From: JARKPK01 sp964631235
GTDB taxonomy: Bacteria; Planctomycetota; Planctomycetia; Pirellulales; Thermoguttaceae
Length of the DNA stretch: 64,000 nt
Direction of reading: 5' to 3'
NCBI GenBank assembly: GCA_964631235.1
Contig: CAZVZX010000026.1
Coordinates: forward strand, 4,238-68,237
The notes under the pieces were generated by a model. The model was not told where the DNA came from. It saw only the letters and a program-made list of their open reading frames with translations, and did not search any database. Of the stretch, positions 17,473 through 27,300 are shown piece after piece. The translations under genes and the position numbers were made by a program. The stretch's first letter is position 1. Every line of letters starts with the position of its first letter.

Positions 17473-18489
17473 ATGGAACTGGTCATTCTGCGGTTGGTGT
17501 TCGTCATGGTGGCCGTCGGCCTAGGGGTGACGTTCGTCTCCTCGGGGCTCGTCCCGCGCGACAGCGCGTGGATGCAATGGGCGTGCTTGGGCGGGATGGT
17601 ATTGCTCAGCGCGGGCGTGATCGCCATCGATGCTGCTTTGCGCCGCAAACGGCTGGACACGATTTCGGCCGTGTATTTCGGGCTGCTCGTCGGGCTGTTC
17701 ATGACCTACATTCTCAGCCTGGCGCTGACCCCTCTTCAGATGTCGCCCAAGTATCGCGATGCGCTGCAATTGATTCTCGGATTGGTGTTGTGTTACACCT
17801 GCATCAGCCTGCTGATGCAAACGCGAAACGACTTCCGGTTTGTCATTCCCTACGTCGAGTTCGCGCGCGACATCAAGGGATTGCGCCCGCTGATCCTCGA
17901 TACCAGCACGGTGATCGACGGCCGGTTGGCCGACGTGTTGGAAACCGGTGTGATCGACAGCCGTCTGGTCATGCCGCAGTTCATTATTCGCGAATTGCAA
18001 AGCATCGCCGACAGCGGCGACCGTATTCGTCGCAGCCGCGGGCGGCGCGGGCTCGACATCCTCAGCCGCCTGCGATCGAACCCGAACATCGCCATCGAAA
18101 TCTTCGACCGCGATTTGCCCGAATTGCAGGGCCAATCGGTCGATCTGCAATTGGTTGCCTTGGCCAAGCACTTGGGCGGAAAATTGGTGACCAACGACTA
18201 TAATCTCAATAAGATCGCCCGCCTGCATGGCGTGCCGGTGGTGAACCTCAACGACTTGGCCAACGCGCTGAAACCGTTGTTCGTGCCCGGCGAGCAGATT
18301 GAGGTGCGTATCGTCAAGCCGGGCGAAGAGCCGAATCAAGGGGTCGGGTATCTGGAAGACGGCACGATGATCGTCGTCGAGGGCGGCCGGGAGTTCGTCG
18401 GACAAACCGTCGCGGTCGAGGTGACGAGTGTTTTGCAGAAGAGCGCGGGGCGAATGGTCTTTGCCCGTGCGGAACACCAGCGAACATGA
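17473..18489 (+). CDS. PIN-TRAM membrane protein (YacL-like)
   Basis: The 338-residue protein has about four membrane helices (1-115), then a PIN nuclease-like domain starting LILDTSTVIDGR (two acidic residues), with VMPQFIIRELQSIAD, VDLQLVALAK and TNDYNLNKIA supplying the other acidic and conserved positions. It ends with a TRAM-like RNA-binding domain (about 275-330: GEQIEVRIVKPGEEPNQGVG, GQTVAVEVTSVLQ). This order is that of the Bacillus YacL family, whose role is likely RNA cleavage or binding at the membrane. GTG/TTG starts are unnecessary; the ATG has GGGAAACCG upstream. Confidence 0.9.
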   Translation: MELVILRLVFVMVAVGLGVTFVSSGLVPRDSAWMQWACLGGMVLLSAGVIAIDAALRRKRLDTISAVYFGLLVGLFMTYILSLALTPLQMSPKYRDALQLILGLVLCYTCISLLMQTRNDFRFVIPYVEFARDIKGLRPLILDTSTVIDGRLADVLETGVIDSRLVMPQFIIRELQSIADSGDRIRRSRGRRGLDILSRLRSNPNIAIEIFDRDLPELQGQSVDLQLVALAKHLGGKLVTNDYNLNKIARLHGVPVVNLNDLANALKPLFVPGEQIEVRIVKPGEEPNQGVGYLEDGTMIVVEGGREFVGQTVAVEVTSVLQKSAGRMVFARAEHQRT

Positions 18490-18884
18490 GTCGGGCCGCG
18501 CCGTAAAGCACGCGGTGTTTGCGCGCCGATCTTCTACGGTCGACGGGAGCGATTCGTCCGCCGGGCGCTCGGCGGATGGCGGTTGTCGCTTGACTGGGGG
18601 CGGTCGTACGAACTCGGTTGGCCCAATACGAAAAGCGGCCTCCGACGAAGCGACTCGCATGATCGCGCGTCATCCCCGTGTCGGCCGCTTTCGGTGTTCA
18701 GACGATTGCCGGTCGTCTTGCGGCGAAGTTTCGCCGGAGCCGGCTCGGCGGGCGGTGCCGGGCCATTCGGCGGAGCCGCTGCGCGCCGGGGTTTTTCACC
18801 GGTTGCACGAGATCCCGCCGCCTATGTGTCGGAGCACTTGCAAACCCGACGCCGCCCTCCGTTCAGCCCTTGTTTGCCGTCGCG
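18490..18884. other. Convergent intergenic region
   Basis: The PIN-TRAM and bacteriohemerythrin genes end facing each other here. A perfect 7-bp stem CGGCGAA/TTCGCCG with a 2-base loop lies at 18721-18736, but no T-run follows in either direction, so it is only a weak terminator candidate. No gene is supported. Confidence 0.4.
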
Positions 18885-19313
18885 CTATTTCGTGCCGGCC
18901 GTCGCGGATTTCTGTTGAGCTTTCACCGCATCGCCCAACTTGGTGTCGATCGCGCGAATGTGCTGCGAGAGCCAACTGGTCAGCGTGGCCGAGATCTCCA
19001 GAGCAACCGTCGGACTGTCGCTGTTCTGCTCGAACTTCGCTTTCAGCTCGTTGAACTTGGCGACGAATTGGCGGTGTGCCTGTTTGTTGGCCTCGGCGAC
19101 GGGGCACTGGTAGCGGGCCATCAACTGCTCTTCGGCGGCGAAGTGCTTATGAACGTACTGGCCGAGGAAGTTGATCAGCTTGCCCATCTCGTCGCGGCCG
19201 CGGCCGGCCTTCATCGCTTCCAAAATCGCGTCGGCCTGGCGAAAGAGCTCTTGATGCTCGTCATCGACTTGACCGACGCCGGTACGCAAAGCGGGATCCC
19301 ATTTGATTCCCAT
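18885..19313 (-). CDS. Bacteriohemerythrin
   Basis: This 142-residue four-helix protein should bind oxygen at a non-haem di-iron site. The ligand pattern is present in order: His in VDDEHQELF, HKHFAAEEQLM (His and Glu), HRQF, and HIRAID (His and Asp). AGGAGA sits 7 bp before the ATG. A closely related gene lies 145 bp upstream on the same strand, so the pair looks like a local duplication. A role in oxygen storage, oxygen sensing or iron/NO handling cannot be decided from sequence. Confidence 0.92.
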   Translation of the reverse strand: MGIKWDPALRTGVGQVDDEHQELFRQADAILEAMKAGRGRDEMGKLINFLGQYVHKHFAAEEQLMARYQCPVAEANKQAHRQFVAKFNELKAKFEQNSDSPTVALEISATLTSWLSQHIRAIDTKLGDAVKAQQKSATAGTK

Positions 19314-19458
19314 CGTGATTCTCCTACGAAAAACTTGGAATTGAAAAAACGAACGTAATTCTTGTACTGTTCGGCGGAACGGTTGATGCTGGCGATCGAC
19401 GCCGAACCGGTGAGACTTTTCACGCAGCGTTCACACCGCCTTGGAACACTCGGCCCGA

Positions 19459-19878
19459 TTAGTGCGATGCACCGACGGTTTGAGCTCCGGCCACTTTGGC
19501 CAACTGCACGTCGATGCCGCGGATGTGCTTGATCAGCCAGTTGCTCAGTTCGTTGTAAATATCGATCGCCATCGAGGCCTGTGTCCCTTGGGCGGCAAAC
19601 TTCGCCCGAAGCTCCTTGAAGCGGGCGACAAACTGTTGATGGGCCTGTTTGTTCGCTTCGGCGGCCGGGCAACGATAGCGCGTCATGGCGGCCTCTTCCT
19701 TCGCGAAATGGTCGATGGCGTACTTGCCCAAATAGTCGAGCATTCGGCCCAGCTCTTCGCGGCCTTTGCCGGCGGCCATGGCGGCCGACAACGAGTTGAT
19801 CTGACGGATCAGGTCTTGGTGCTGGGCGTCGATGTCGCTCAGTCCGGTGGAAAGCGATTTGTCCCAACTGATGGCCAT
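19459..19878 (-). CDS. Bacteriohemerythrin, paralogue
   Basis: This 139-residue di-iron four-helix protein carries IDAQHQDLI, IDHFAKEEAAM, HQQF and HIRGID, the same ligand set as its downstream neighbour. CPAAEANKQAH here and CPVAEANKQAH there show close kinship. The ATG at 19876-19878 is set by GAGGTGA 7 bp upstream; the open frame continues upstream but has no support. The two genes may be co-transcribed. Confidence 0.93.
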   Translation of the reverse strand: MAISWDKSLSTGLSDIDAQHQDLIRQINSLSAAMAAGKGREELGRMLDYLGKYAIDHFAKEEAAMTRYRCPAAEANKQAHQQFVARFKELRAKFAAQGTQASMAIDIYNELSNWLIKHIRGIDVQLAKVAGAQTVGASH

Positions 19879-20177
19879 GTCGTTCACCTCAAAAACAAGA
19901 TTGCGATTCATCAAGGCAAAAACACAACGATCGCTTGCGACAGCGAAATACTGCCTAGCAATAGATAGCTCACGCCGCAGAGTGGAGCGGCAAAAACGGC
20001 CAAGGGACATCAGCGAGGTGCTCTTTCGCATTCAGCGTGCGATACGAAAAACGCTCCACATCGGGCCGAAAAGAGAAGTTGCGCATGCGAAAACGCAAAA
20101 CGTACCGGGGTGAGAGGATAGGATCGAAACGATTGATCCACACGCGGCAGCACCGATTGGCCTGTCGGTCCTGCCGC

Positions 20178-20924
20178 CTAAAGTAGCCGCCAGTGGCCGG
20201 TGGCCAACACATACAGACCGAGCGCCAAATTAGTGACAGCGTGAGCCGCCACGCAGTCCCAAACGCGCCGCGAATAAAGATAGAGCCACGCGATGAGCGA
20301 AAACCACGCGAGCGCCGCCGCCAGTTCGCCCGGGTGCATCGCCAAAGGAAGCACGATCGCCAGCAGTATGCCCGCCCGGTTCGATCGGCCCTCGGGCACA
20401 GTCCACCATTGCTGCTCGACGGGGAACCGCATCACCAGCCCGCGATAGAAGAACTCTTCAATCAGCGGCACAATCAACGCCAGTCCGAAAAGCCGCACGG
20501 CGAAGAACGCTGCCGCCGCGAGGGGTTGATCGGGCCAATGCTCCCAGGGATTGAAGCCCGGGCGAGCGCCAGCGGCGATCAGCCCATCGAGTTTCACCCA
20601 GCTTAGCAGCGGAACGAGAAACCGCTGTTCGAGGTTCAACTCGCACAGCCCGATCCAAACAACGGCCCCAATCGCGCCGACGACTGGCCCGAGGAGCGAA
20701 ACCCGCGCGGCAAACCCCCGCCACCGCGGCCACACCCACGCGATGCAGCCGGCCGTCAGCAACAGTTTGAAGACGTAGAGCCACGGATAGAAGGAATAGT
20801 CGATCGACAGACCAATCGCCTGCCCGCCGGGGGCCTCGGGCGTCGGCTCGAAGGAACCAACCGCCATGTAGGCCGCCAGCGGCGCCACGAAGGCCAAGGC
20901 CGGATAGCGATCAAGAAGCGTCAT
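20178..20924 (-). CDS. CPBP-family intramembrane glutamic protease (CAAX-protease related)
   Basis: The 248-residue polytopic membrane protein contains the CPBP/Abi motif 1 EEFFYRG (Glu-Glu-x3-Arg) near residue 160, and the later conserved helices with AMHPGELAAALAWF and HAVTNLALGLYV. It begins MTLLDRYPALAFVAPLAAYM, resembling the CAAX-prenyl-protease-related group associated with exosortase systems; no exosortase gene is in the window, so that link is tentative. The ATG at 20922-20924 was chosen because upstream codons (xxAP repeats) derive from a 12-bp minisatellite and do not resemble family N-termini. Confidence 0.85.
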   Translation of the reverse strand: MTLLDRYPALAFVAPLAAYMAVGSFEPTPEAPGGQAIGLSIDYSFYPWLYVFKLLLTAGCIAWVWPRWRGFAARVSLLGPVVGAIGAVVWIGLCELNLEQRFLVPLLSWVKLDGLIAAGARPGFNPWEHWPDQPLAAAAFFAVRLFGLALIVPLIEEFFYRGLVMRFPVEQQWWTVPEGRSNRAGILLAIVLPLAMHPGELAAALAWFSLIAWLYLYSRRVWDCVAAHAVTNLALGLYVLATGHWRLL

Positions 20925-20962
20925 TGGTTTGTCCCATCTGTGCAGCAGTCGCCGATCGGTCG

Positions 20963-21012
20963 GCGCGTTCATCGGCGCGTTTGTCGGTGCTATGATCGGC
21001 GCGATCGTCGGC
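20963..21012. repeat. Imperfect 12-bp minisatellite upstream of the CPBP gene
   Basis: On the minus strand, units such as GACAAACGCGCC and GATGAACGCGCC recur four times with small differences. They lie in the leader of the CPBP gene. Confidence 0.6.
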
Positions 21013-21134
21013 ACAACCTGTTTCACGGTTGAAAAGCCGCCAGCGAATGTCGTTCGAGTGATCCCGTTTGACCGACGCGCGGCCGAAAGCAATCGCTGTT
21101 CCTTCGCCAACCGAGCGGGCCATTCGACATCGAG

Positions 21135-23330
21135 CTATCGATCCGCTGCCGCGGGCGAAACCGTTACCGCGGGCACCGCCGAGCTGCCCAACGCCTTTTC
21201 GGCCTCGGAAAAACCGAGCGTCTTCACGAGGAACGAAAGCTCGTCGGCCGCTTCTTCGATGCGCTTCGAGGTCGGCTTGCCGGCGCCGTGCCCGGCGCGG
21301 GTCGAAATGCGAATCAGCACCGGCTTGTCGCACGATTGGCATTCTTGCAGCCGGGCGGCGAACTTGAAGCTGTGGCCCGGCACCACGCGGTCGTCGGTGT
21401 CGGCCGTGGTGACCAAGGTTGCCGGGTAGCACACGCCGGGCCGAAGATTGTGCAACGGCGAATACTTGTAGAGCGCGCGGAACTGTTCGGGATCGTCGGG
21501 CGAGCCGTAGTCGTCGATCCACAGCGCCCCTTCGGTGAACTTGTGGAAACGGAGCATATCCATCACACCCACCGCCGGCAGGCAGGCGCCGAACAATTCC
21601 GGCCGCTGGGTCATCACCGCCCCGACGAGCAGCCCTCCGTTGCTTCCGCCCTGGACGGCCAGCTTCTCCGGTTTGGTGTAGCGCTCGGCGATGAGATACT
21701 CGGCCGCCGCGATGAAATCGTCGAACACGTTCTGCTTGTTCAGCTTGACGCCCGCCTGGTGCCACGCTTCGCCGTATTCGCCGCCGCCGCGCAAATTGGG
21801 TTGGGCATAAACCCCGCCCATCTCCATCCATACCAAACGGTTCACCGAGAACACCGGCGGCAACGAGATATTGAAACCGCCATAGCCGTAGAGCAACGTG
21901 GGCCGCGAACCGTCTCGGGGCAGATCCTTCTTGTGCGCGATGAACATCGGCACCCGCGTGCCGTCTTTGCTCTTGTAGAACACCTGGCTGACGGTGTAGC
22001 GGTCGGGATCGAACTTCACCTCGGGCTGCCGCCAGAGCCGCTGCGCGCCGGTAACGACATTGTAACGGTAGATCGTCGCCGGAGTGGCGAAGCTGACAAA
22101 GGCGAAAAAGGTTTCGGCGTCGTCGGCTCTGCCTTCAAAGCCGATGGCCGTGCCGATGCCCGGCATGGGCACCTCGCGCACGATTTGCCCCCCGAGCGTG
22201 TGAACGCGAACCAACGGCAGAACGTCTTTCATGTAGCGTGCGATCAAGCGATTGCCCACCAATGAGACGTCGTCCAGCACCTCGTCGGTTTGCGGAATGA
22301 CTTCGCGCCAATGCTCGCGCTGCGGCCGGCGCAGGTCGATGGCGATCACGCGGCGCCGCGGGGCGTCGAGGCTCGTCTTGAAAAACAGCTCCGGCCCGGC
22401 GTTGCCCGCAAAGGCGTATTCGTGCTCGAAGTCCGTTACCAAGTCGACGGCTTGGGCCAGCGGCTCTTCGAGGTCGCGGACGGCAATGCGGTAGCGGTCG
22501 TCCGTTCCAATGCCGATGGTGATCACCAGGTAGCGGCCGTCGTCGCTCACCGTGCCCGAGTACCGCCAGTCGGGATGCTCCGGCCGATAGTACACCACCA
22601 CGTCGTCGCTTTGGGCCGTGCCGATCCGGTGGTAGCAAAGCTGGTTATGATCGTTGGCCGCCTGGAACTCGGCGCCGGGCGGCGGGGCCGGATAGCGACT
22701 GTAGAAGAAGCCCTTGCCGTCGGTGGTCCAGGAAGGCGCCGAGAACTTCGTCCAGCGCAGCTCATCGGCCAACGGCTTGCCGGTGGCCACTTCGATCACG
22801 TGAAACGTGGACCAATCCGAGCCGGCCTCCGAGCGGGTATAGGCGAGCAACCGGCCATCGCGGCTGACGGCCCATTCGCCCAGCGCAATCGTGCCATCGG
22901 GCGACCAAGCGTTCGGATCGATCAGCACGCGCGGCTGACCGTCGAGCCCATCGGCCACGTAAAGCACCGATTGGTTCTGGAGGCCATCGTTGCGCAGATA
23001 GAAGTATTTGCCGCCCTCTTTCGTCGGCAGCGAGTACCGCGGGAAGTTCCATAGCTCGGTCAACCGGCGACGGATCGCCGGCCGCTCGGGAATCGATTCG
23101 AGGAAAGCGAAGGTGACTTTGTTTTGGGCCTCGACCCAAGCGGCAACCTCGGGCGACTGGCGGATGTCGGCCTCGAGCCAGCGGTACGGGTCGGGCACCT
23201 TCACGCCGTGCAGCTCATCCACCTGATCGACGCGAGCCGTCTTCGGATACTCGATTCGCTCGGCGCACAAGGCCGGCGCCGCCCATCCCCAGCAACCGAC
23301 GGCAGACAACACGAAAACGGCACGAATCAT
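21135..23330 (-). CDS. Prolyl oligopeptidase, family S9A, secreted
   Basis: The 731-residue serine peptidase cleaves proline-containing peptides. After a signal peptide (about 1-23, MIRAVFVLSAVGCWGWAAPA) comes a seven-blade propeller (about 80-430) and an alpha/beta-hydrolase domain. The hydrolase shows GGSNGG with the nucleophile near 563, the Asp in TDDRVVPGHSFK near 645, and the His in RAGHGAGKPTSK near 680. DPYRWLE at the N-terminus is a family hallmark. The ATG at 23328-23330 has AGGAG about 9 bp upstream; the longer upstream frame lacks a signal peptide at its start. Export points to periplasmic peptide breakdown. Confidence 0.95.
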   Translation of the reverse strand: MIRAVFVLSAVGCWGWAAPALCAERIEYPKTARVDQVDELHGVKVPDPYRWLEADIRQSPEVAAWVEAQNKVTFAFLESIPERPAIRRRLTELWNFPRYSLPTKEGGKYFYLRNDGLQNQSVLYVADGLDGQPRVLIDPNAWSPDGTIALGEWAVSRDGRLLAYTRSEAGSDWSTFHVIEVATGKPLADELRWTKFSAPSWTTDGKGFFYSRYPAPPPGAEFQAANDHNQLCYHRIGTAQSDDVVVYYRPEHPDWRYSGTVSDDGRYLVITIGIGTDDRYRIAVRDLEEPLAQAVDLVTDFEHEYAFAGNAGPELFFKTSLDAPRRRVIAIDLRRPQREHWREVIPQTDEVLDDVSLVGNRLIARYMKDVLPLVRVHTLGGQIVREVPMPGIGTAIGFEGRADDAETFFAFVSFATPATIYRYNVVTGAQRLWRQPEVKFDPDRYTVSQVFYKSKDGTRVPMFIAHKKDLPRDGSRPTLLYGYGGFNISLPPVFSVNRLVWMEMGGVYAQPNLRGGGEYGEAWHQAGVKLNKQNVFDDFIAAAEYLIAERYTKPEKLAVQGGSNGGLLVGAVMTQRPELFGACLPAVGVMDMLRFHKFTEGALWIDDYGSPDDPEQFRALYKYSPLHNLRPGVCYPATLVTTADTDDRVVPGHSFKFAARLQECQSCDKPVLIRISTRAGHGAGKPTSKRIEEAADELSFLVKTLGFSEAEKALGSSAVPAVTVSPAAADR

Positions 23331-23662
23331 AGACCCCGCTCCTGAAATAAACGCAGTGCGCACACGGCCGACGATCGAAATCAAACGCGCGAAATCGGTC
23401 CGCGGCGTTGTATCGGTTTCTTCCGCAGGCCGCCCTTTCTGTGTCGGGGCATTCGACCTCGCCTGACGAATGCCCTTATTGAGCAATATATGGTGCAAGG
23501 GCAAACCATGCCATTGCCGGGAGCGGCATTTCCGGGCCGACGTAAAGAGATGCCAGAAATGCCGCAGTCGTTCTCCAGCCCGTTGTGCAGCCCGGTTTCG
23601 GCGACCGCCGCACGAGAAGTTCTCGGGAAGAACGCAAGGTCGCGAGACTCAAAACGAATTCT
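23331..23662. other. Intergenic, nothing recognised
   Basis: These 332 bp lie between the peptidase start and the end of the gene behind uvrA. They must hold the peptidase promoter, but I see no convincing hexamer pair and no gene. Confidence 0.4.
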
Positions 23663-24376
23663 TCAGCGGGTTCTTACTGGGTTGGATGTTTCCGGCGGCA
23701 AAAGCTCGAGCGTGCCCCACAGGCTCGGATCAGTTCGAAAAGGCAGCGGCGAAGCGTTCGAAAAGGTTTGCTCGCCCCATGCATGACGGCGCACCGAATA
23801 ATTGAACCCCAAGCGGGGATGCTCGACCGGATCGTAGCCCGTCATTGCCGCGGCCGGAATGAACCCATCGATCCGAAGGCGATCGGACTCGAACGCCAGC
23901 AGCGCGCAAAGCAGCGCCCCGTCGATTTCTTTCGGTTTGCCGCGTGCGTTGGGGATGGGCGCCACCGAGGCAGCGACCTTTCGCGCGCTGATCGAAAAAA
24001 AGAAGTGATGACAATAGCGCGTTGCACGATGCACATCGTGAACGTCGCGGGTGTCGATCCACAAATCGATTCCCTCGCTGTTTTCGGAACTCCGCGGTTG
24101 CCGAACGGAAAGCGATCCGCCAAGCTCCATCCCTACCGAAAACAGCAGCCCGTGCTCGTTCCAGCCCATGCGGAAGTCGGCAAAGCCGTGCTTGCCGGCA
24201 TCGAGCGAATGCAGATCGGGTAGCCGATATTCCGGCGGAAGGTCGATTCCATCGCGCGACCACCGGCGGGGGGCATAGCGGCACGCGGCCGCAAAGCGAA
24301 ACAGCAGCCGTGCGGGCAGCTTCAAATCGTCCGACGACGGCGATTCGTTCGATCTAATTGTGATTTCGGGTCGCAT
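23663..24376 (-). CDS. DOMON/CBM9-like protein of unknown function, overlapping uvrA
   Basis: The 237-residue soluble protein has no signal peptide. The core (GWNEHGLLFSVGME, EGIDLWIDTRD, HRATRYCHHFFF, IDGFIPAAAMTGY) resembles carbohydrate-binding family 9-like/DOMON beta-sandwiches, where a ligand pocket sits between two sheets. That is fold-level similarity only. It starts 23 bp inside the end of the uvrA frame, so its translation is probably coupled to UvrA. Why a sugar-binding-type fold should follow a DNA-repair ATPase is not clear. Confidence 0.75.
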   Translation of the reverse strand: MRPEITIRSNESPSSDDLKLPARLLFRFAAACRYAPRRWSRDGIDLPPEYRLPDLHSLDAGKHGFADFRMGWNEHGLLFSVGMELGGSLSVRQPRSSENSEGIDLWIDTRDVHDVHRATRYCHHFFFSISARKVAASVAPIPNARGKPKEIDGALLCALLAFESDRLRIDGFIPAAAMTGYDPVEHPRLGFNYSVRRHAWGEQTFSNASPLPFRTDPSLWGTLELLPPETSNPVRTR

Positions 24377-27300
24377 CGGCGTGGGATTTAATCAATAAGA
24401 TCAGTTGTGGATCGTTCACTTCGGCCACTTCGCGCAGTTCAAAACGCAGAGTGTCTTCCGCGGGGGCTTGTTCCAATTCGCTGCGGCACTTCAACTCGCT
24501 GAGTCGGCCGAGCGTGGCGATGCCTTTCGGGCCCTTGAGATGCAAGTGGACGGCATCGACGCGTTTGGTGTACACCACTGCCCAAGGCGCAGCGCGGCCG
24601 GGCAAGTGAATGCGAACCGACGCTTTGTCTTCCCACGTCGTTCGGCCGTCTTTCGCCGCGAGCGTTAGGTTGTCGATCAACTGCTCCAGCACTTCGGGCG
24701 GCCATTGGACCCTTCGGCCCAAGGGGAATCCGCGGCGCGCCAGATGCCATTTGCGGCCGAGCTGTTTCCAGGGTTCGACGGTGGCCGGCGACTCCTCGCG
24801 CCGCTGACCGATGCGGCGGAACCCTTCGACCGCCTCGTCGATAAACCGCCAGAACTCCGGCCGGTCGATCTCGGCAAAGCTGTACACCCGCAATTCGATC
24901 TCTTGCCAAAGACGCTGCGAGTTCCGCACCCGAGTCCGCGACTCGATGCCGTAGATCGGCAGTTCATCGATTTCGTTCAGCGGCCGCAAATTCAAACGCT
25001 CCACCAGCTCGTCGCGACGAAACGTACCTCGGGCGGTGCGGAATCGCAGCTTCAACAACCAGCGATCTCCCGTCAACGCCCGACAGAACCAAACATCCGA
25101 TCGCTGAGCGGAACACACCTCGACGGCATAGGGCATTTCCCAGTCGGGCGGCGCGAACAGATCGGAATGCTCGGCCAGTCGATCGATGACGACTTTCAGG
25201 GCACGCGCATCCCACACGCACGGTTGCCCGCCACGGCTGCGATGTTCGACCAGGTGCCAGCGACGGCCGTCCGCCTTCCAAGGCAATTCGACACTGCGTC
25301 CAACGTCCTCCACTTCCAAGTCGCCGGGACGGGGGGCGTCGTAGCGGTTCGGGTCGAATGCCTTCCGCGGTGCGTAGGGGCCGGCTTCGAGCACCGGGGC
25401 CAACGCCTCGCCTGTGTATGAACGCAAACGAACGACTTCCTGCGTTGGGCGGAGCTGCGATCCGGGCTGAGCCGCTCGACGCTCAACCGTCGTCGGGGAC
25501 GCGGCGTTGCCGGTGTTGCCGTCGCCCTGCGGAATCGTCGCCCCAGCGGCCTCGGCATCGGTTGGTGTTCTCGCTTTTTTGCGGGAAGTCGCTTGTTTGC
25601 GCTCGGCGCGGGCATAGGCTGCCAGTTCTTCCGGCGTACCCTCGAAGACGATTCGGCCGCCCGCCTCGCCGGCTTCCGGCCCCAGATCGATCACCCAATC
25701 GGCCGACTTGATGACATCGAGGTTATGCTCAACGACGATCACCGTGTTGCCCAGGTCCACGAGACGATGCAGCACTTCGAGGAGTTTCGCCAAATCGTCG
25801 AAATGCAGACCGGTGGTCGGTTCATCGAGCAAATAGAGCGTACGTCCGGTATCGGGCCGAGCGAGTTCGGCAGCCAATTTGACTCGCTGAGCCTCGCCGC
25901 CGGAAAGGGTGGCGGCCGACTGCCCCAGCGGCAAGTAATCGAGCCCGACATCGCAAAGCATCTGGAGAATGCGGCGGATTCTCGGGAAATTCTCGAAGTG
26001 CCGCAGCGCCTCGGCGCACGACATTTCGAGCACATCGGCGATCGACTTTCCGCGATAGGTGATTGCCAGCATTTCGGGCATATAGCGGCGCCCGTTGCAC
26101 GCGTCGCACTCGACCCAGACGTCGGGCAAAAAGTGCATTTCGATGCAGAGCCGCCCGTTGCCCTCGCATTTTTCGCAGCGCCCGCCCGGTATGTTGAAGC
26201 TGAACCGCCGCGCCGAGTACCCGCGGAGCCGCGACTCGGGCAACTCGGCGTACAGCGTGCGAATCAGATCGAATACGCCGGTGAACGTGGCGGCATTGCT
26301 CGCCGGAGTTTGGCCCAACGGCTGTTGATCGACGCGGATGACCTTGTTGATGTGCTTCCAGCCGGCAATCGCCGCATGTTTTCCCGGAAAAGTCTCGGCC
26401 CGATGCAGGCGGCGCGCGGCGGCCGCGTAGAGCACATCGTCAACCAGCGAGCTTTTTCCCGAGCCGCTCGGCCCGGTGACCACGATCAATCTTCCCAGCG
26501 GAAAGCGCGCGTCGATCCGCTTAAGATTGTTGTGCTCCGCGCCGAGCACCGAAAGCCACTGCACCCCGCCCTTTTCGCCGCGAACGGGCCGCCGATTCGA
26601 GGGCACCGGTATCGCTTTGCGACGATTCAGGTACGGGCCGGTGATCGAATCGTCCTGGCCGCCCAGTTCATCGGGCTTTCCCCGGGCCACGATCTGACCG
26701 CCCAAACGCCCCGCGCCCGGCCCGAAATCGAGCACATGGTCGGCGGCGGCAATCACCTCGCGGTCGTGCTCGACCAGCAACAGCGTGTTTCCCAAATCGC
26801 GCAGCCTTTTCAGCGCGGCGATGAGCCGGGCATTGTCGCGCGGATGCAGCCCGACGGTCGGCTCGTCGAGCACATAAAGCACGCCGCATAGCCCGCTGCC
26901 GATCTGCGCCGCCAAACGGATGCGTTGCATTTCGCCGCCCGAAAGCGTGGGGGCGGGCCGGGCGAGCGATAGGTACTCGAGACCAACATCGACGAGGAAT
27001 TGCGTTCGATCGATGATTTCGCGGAGCGACTCGCCGGCAATTTGCCGCTGTCGTTCGGTCAGCGCGAAGCTGCGCCAAACATCGAGAAAGCGCCCCAGCG
27101 GCATGCGCGTGTATTCATCGATCGTCCGTCCCTCGAAGCGGACGGACGCCGCGTCCGACCGCAGCCGACTGCCGCCGCAAAGGGTGCATTCCGCCTCGGC
27201 CACCAGCGATCGGGTGGCGGCGCGAAGGAGAACCGACAGCCGACCGCCCTCTTCCAGTGCGGAGTAAATCCCCTTGTACTGAAAGCGCAGCGGACCGGAC

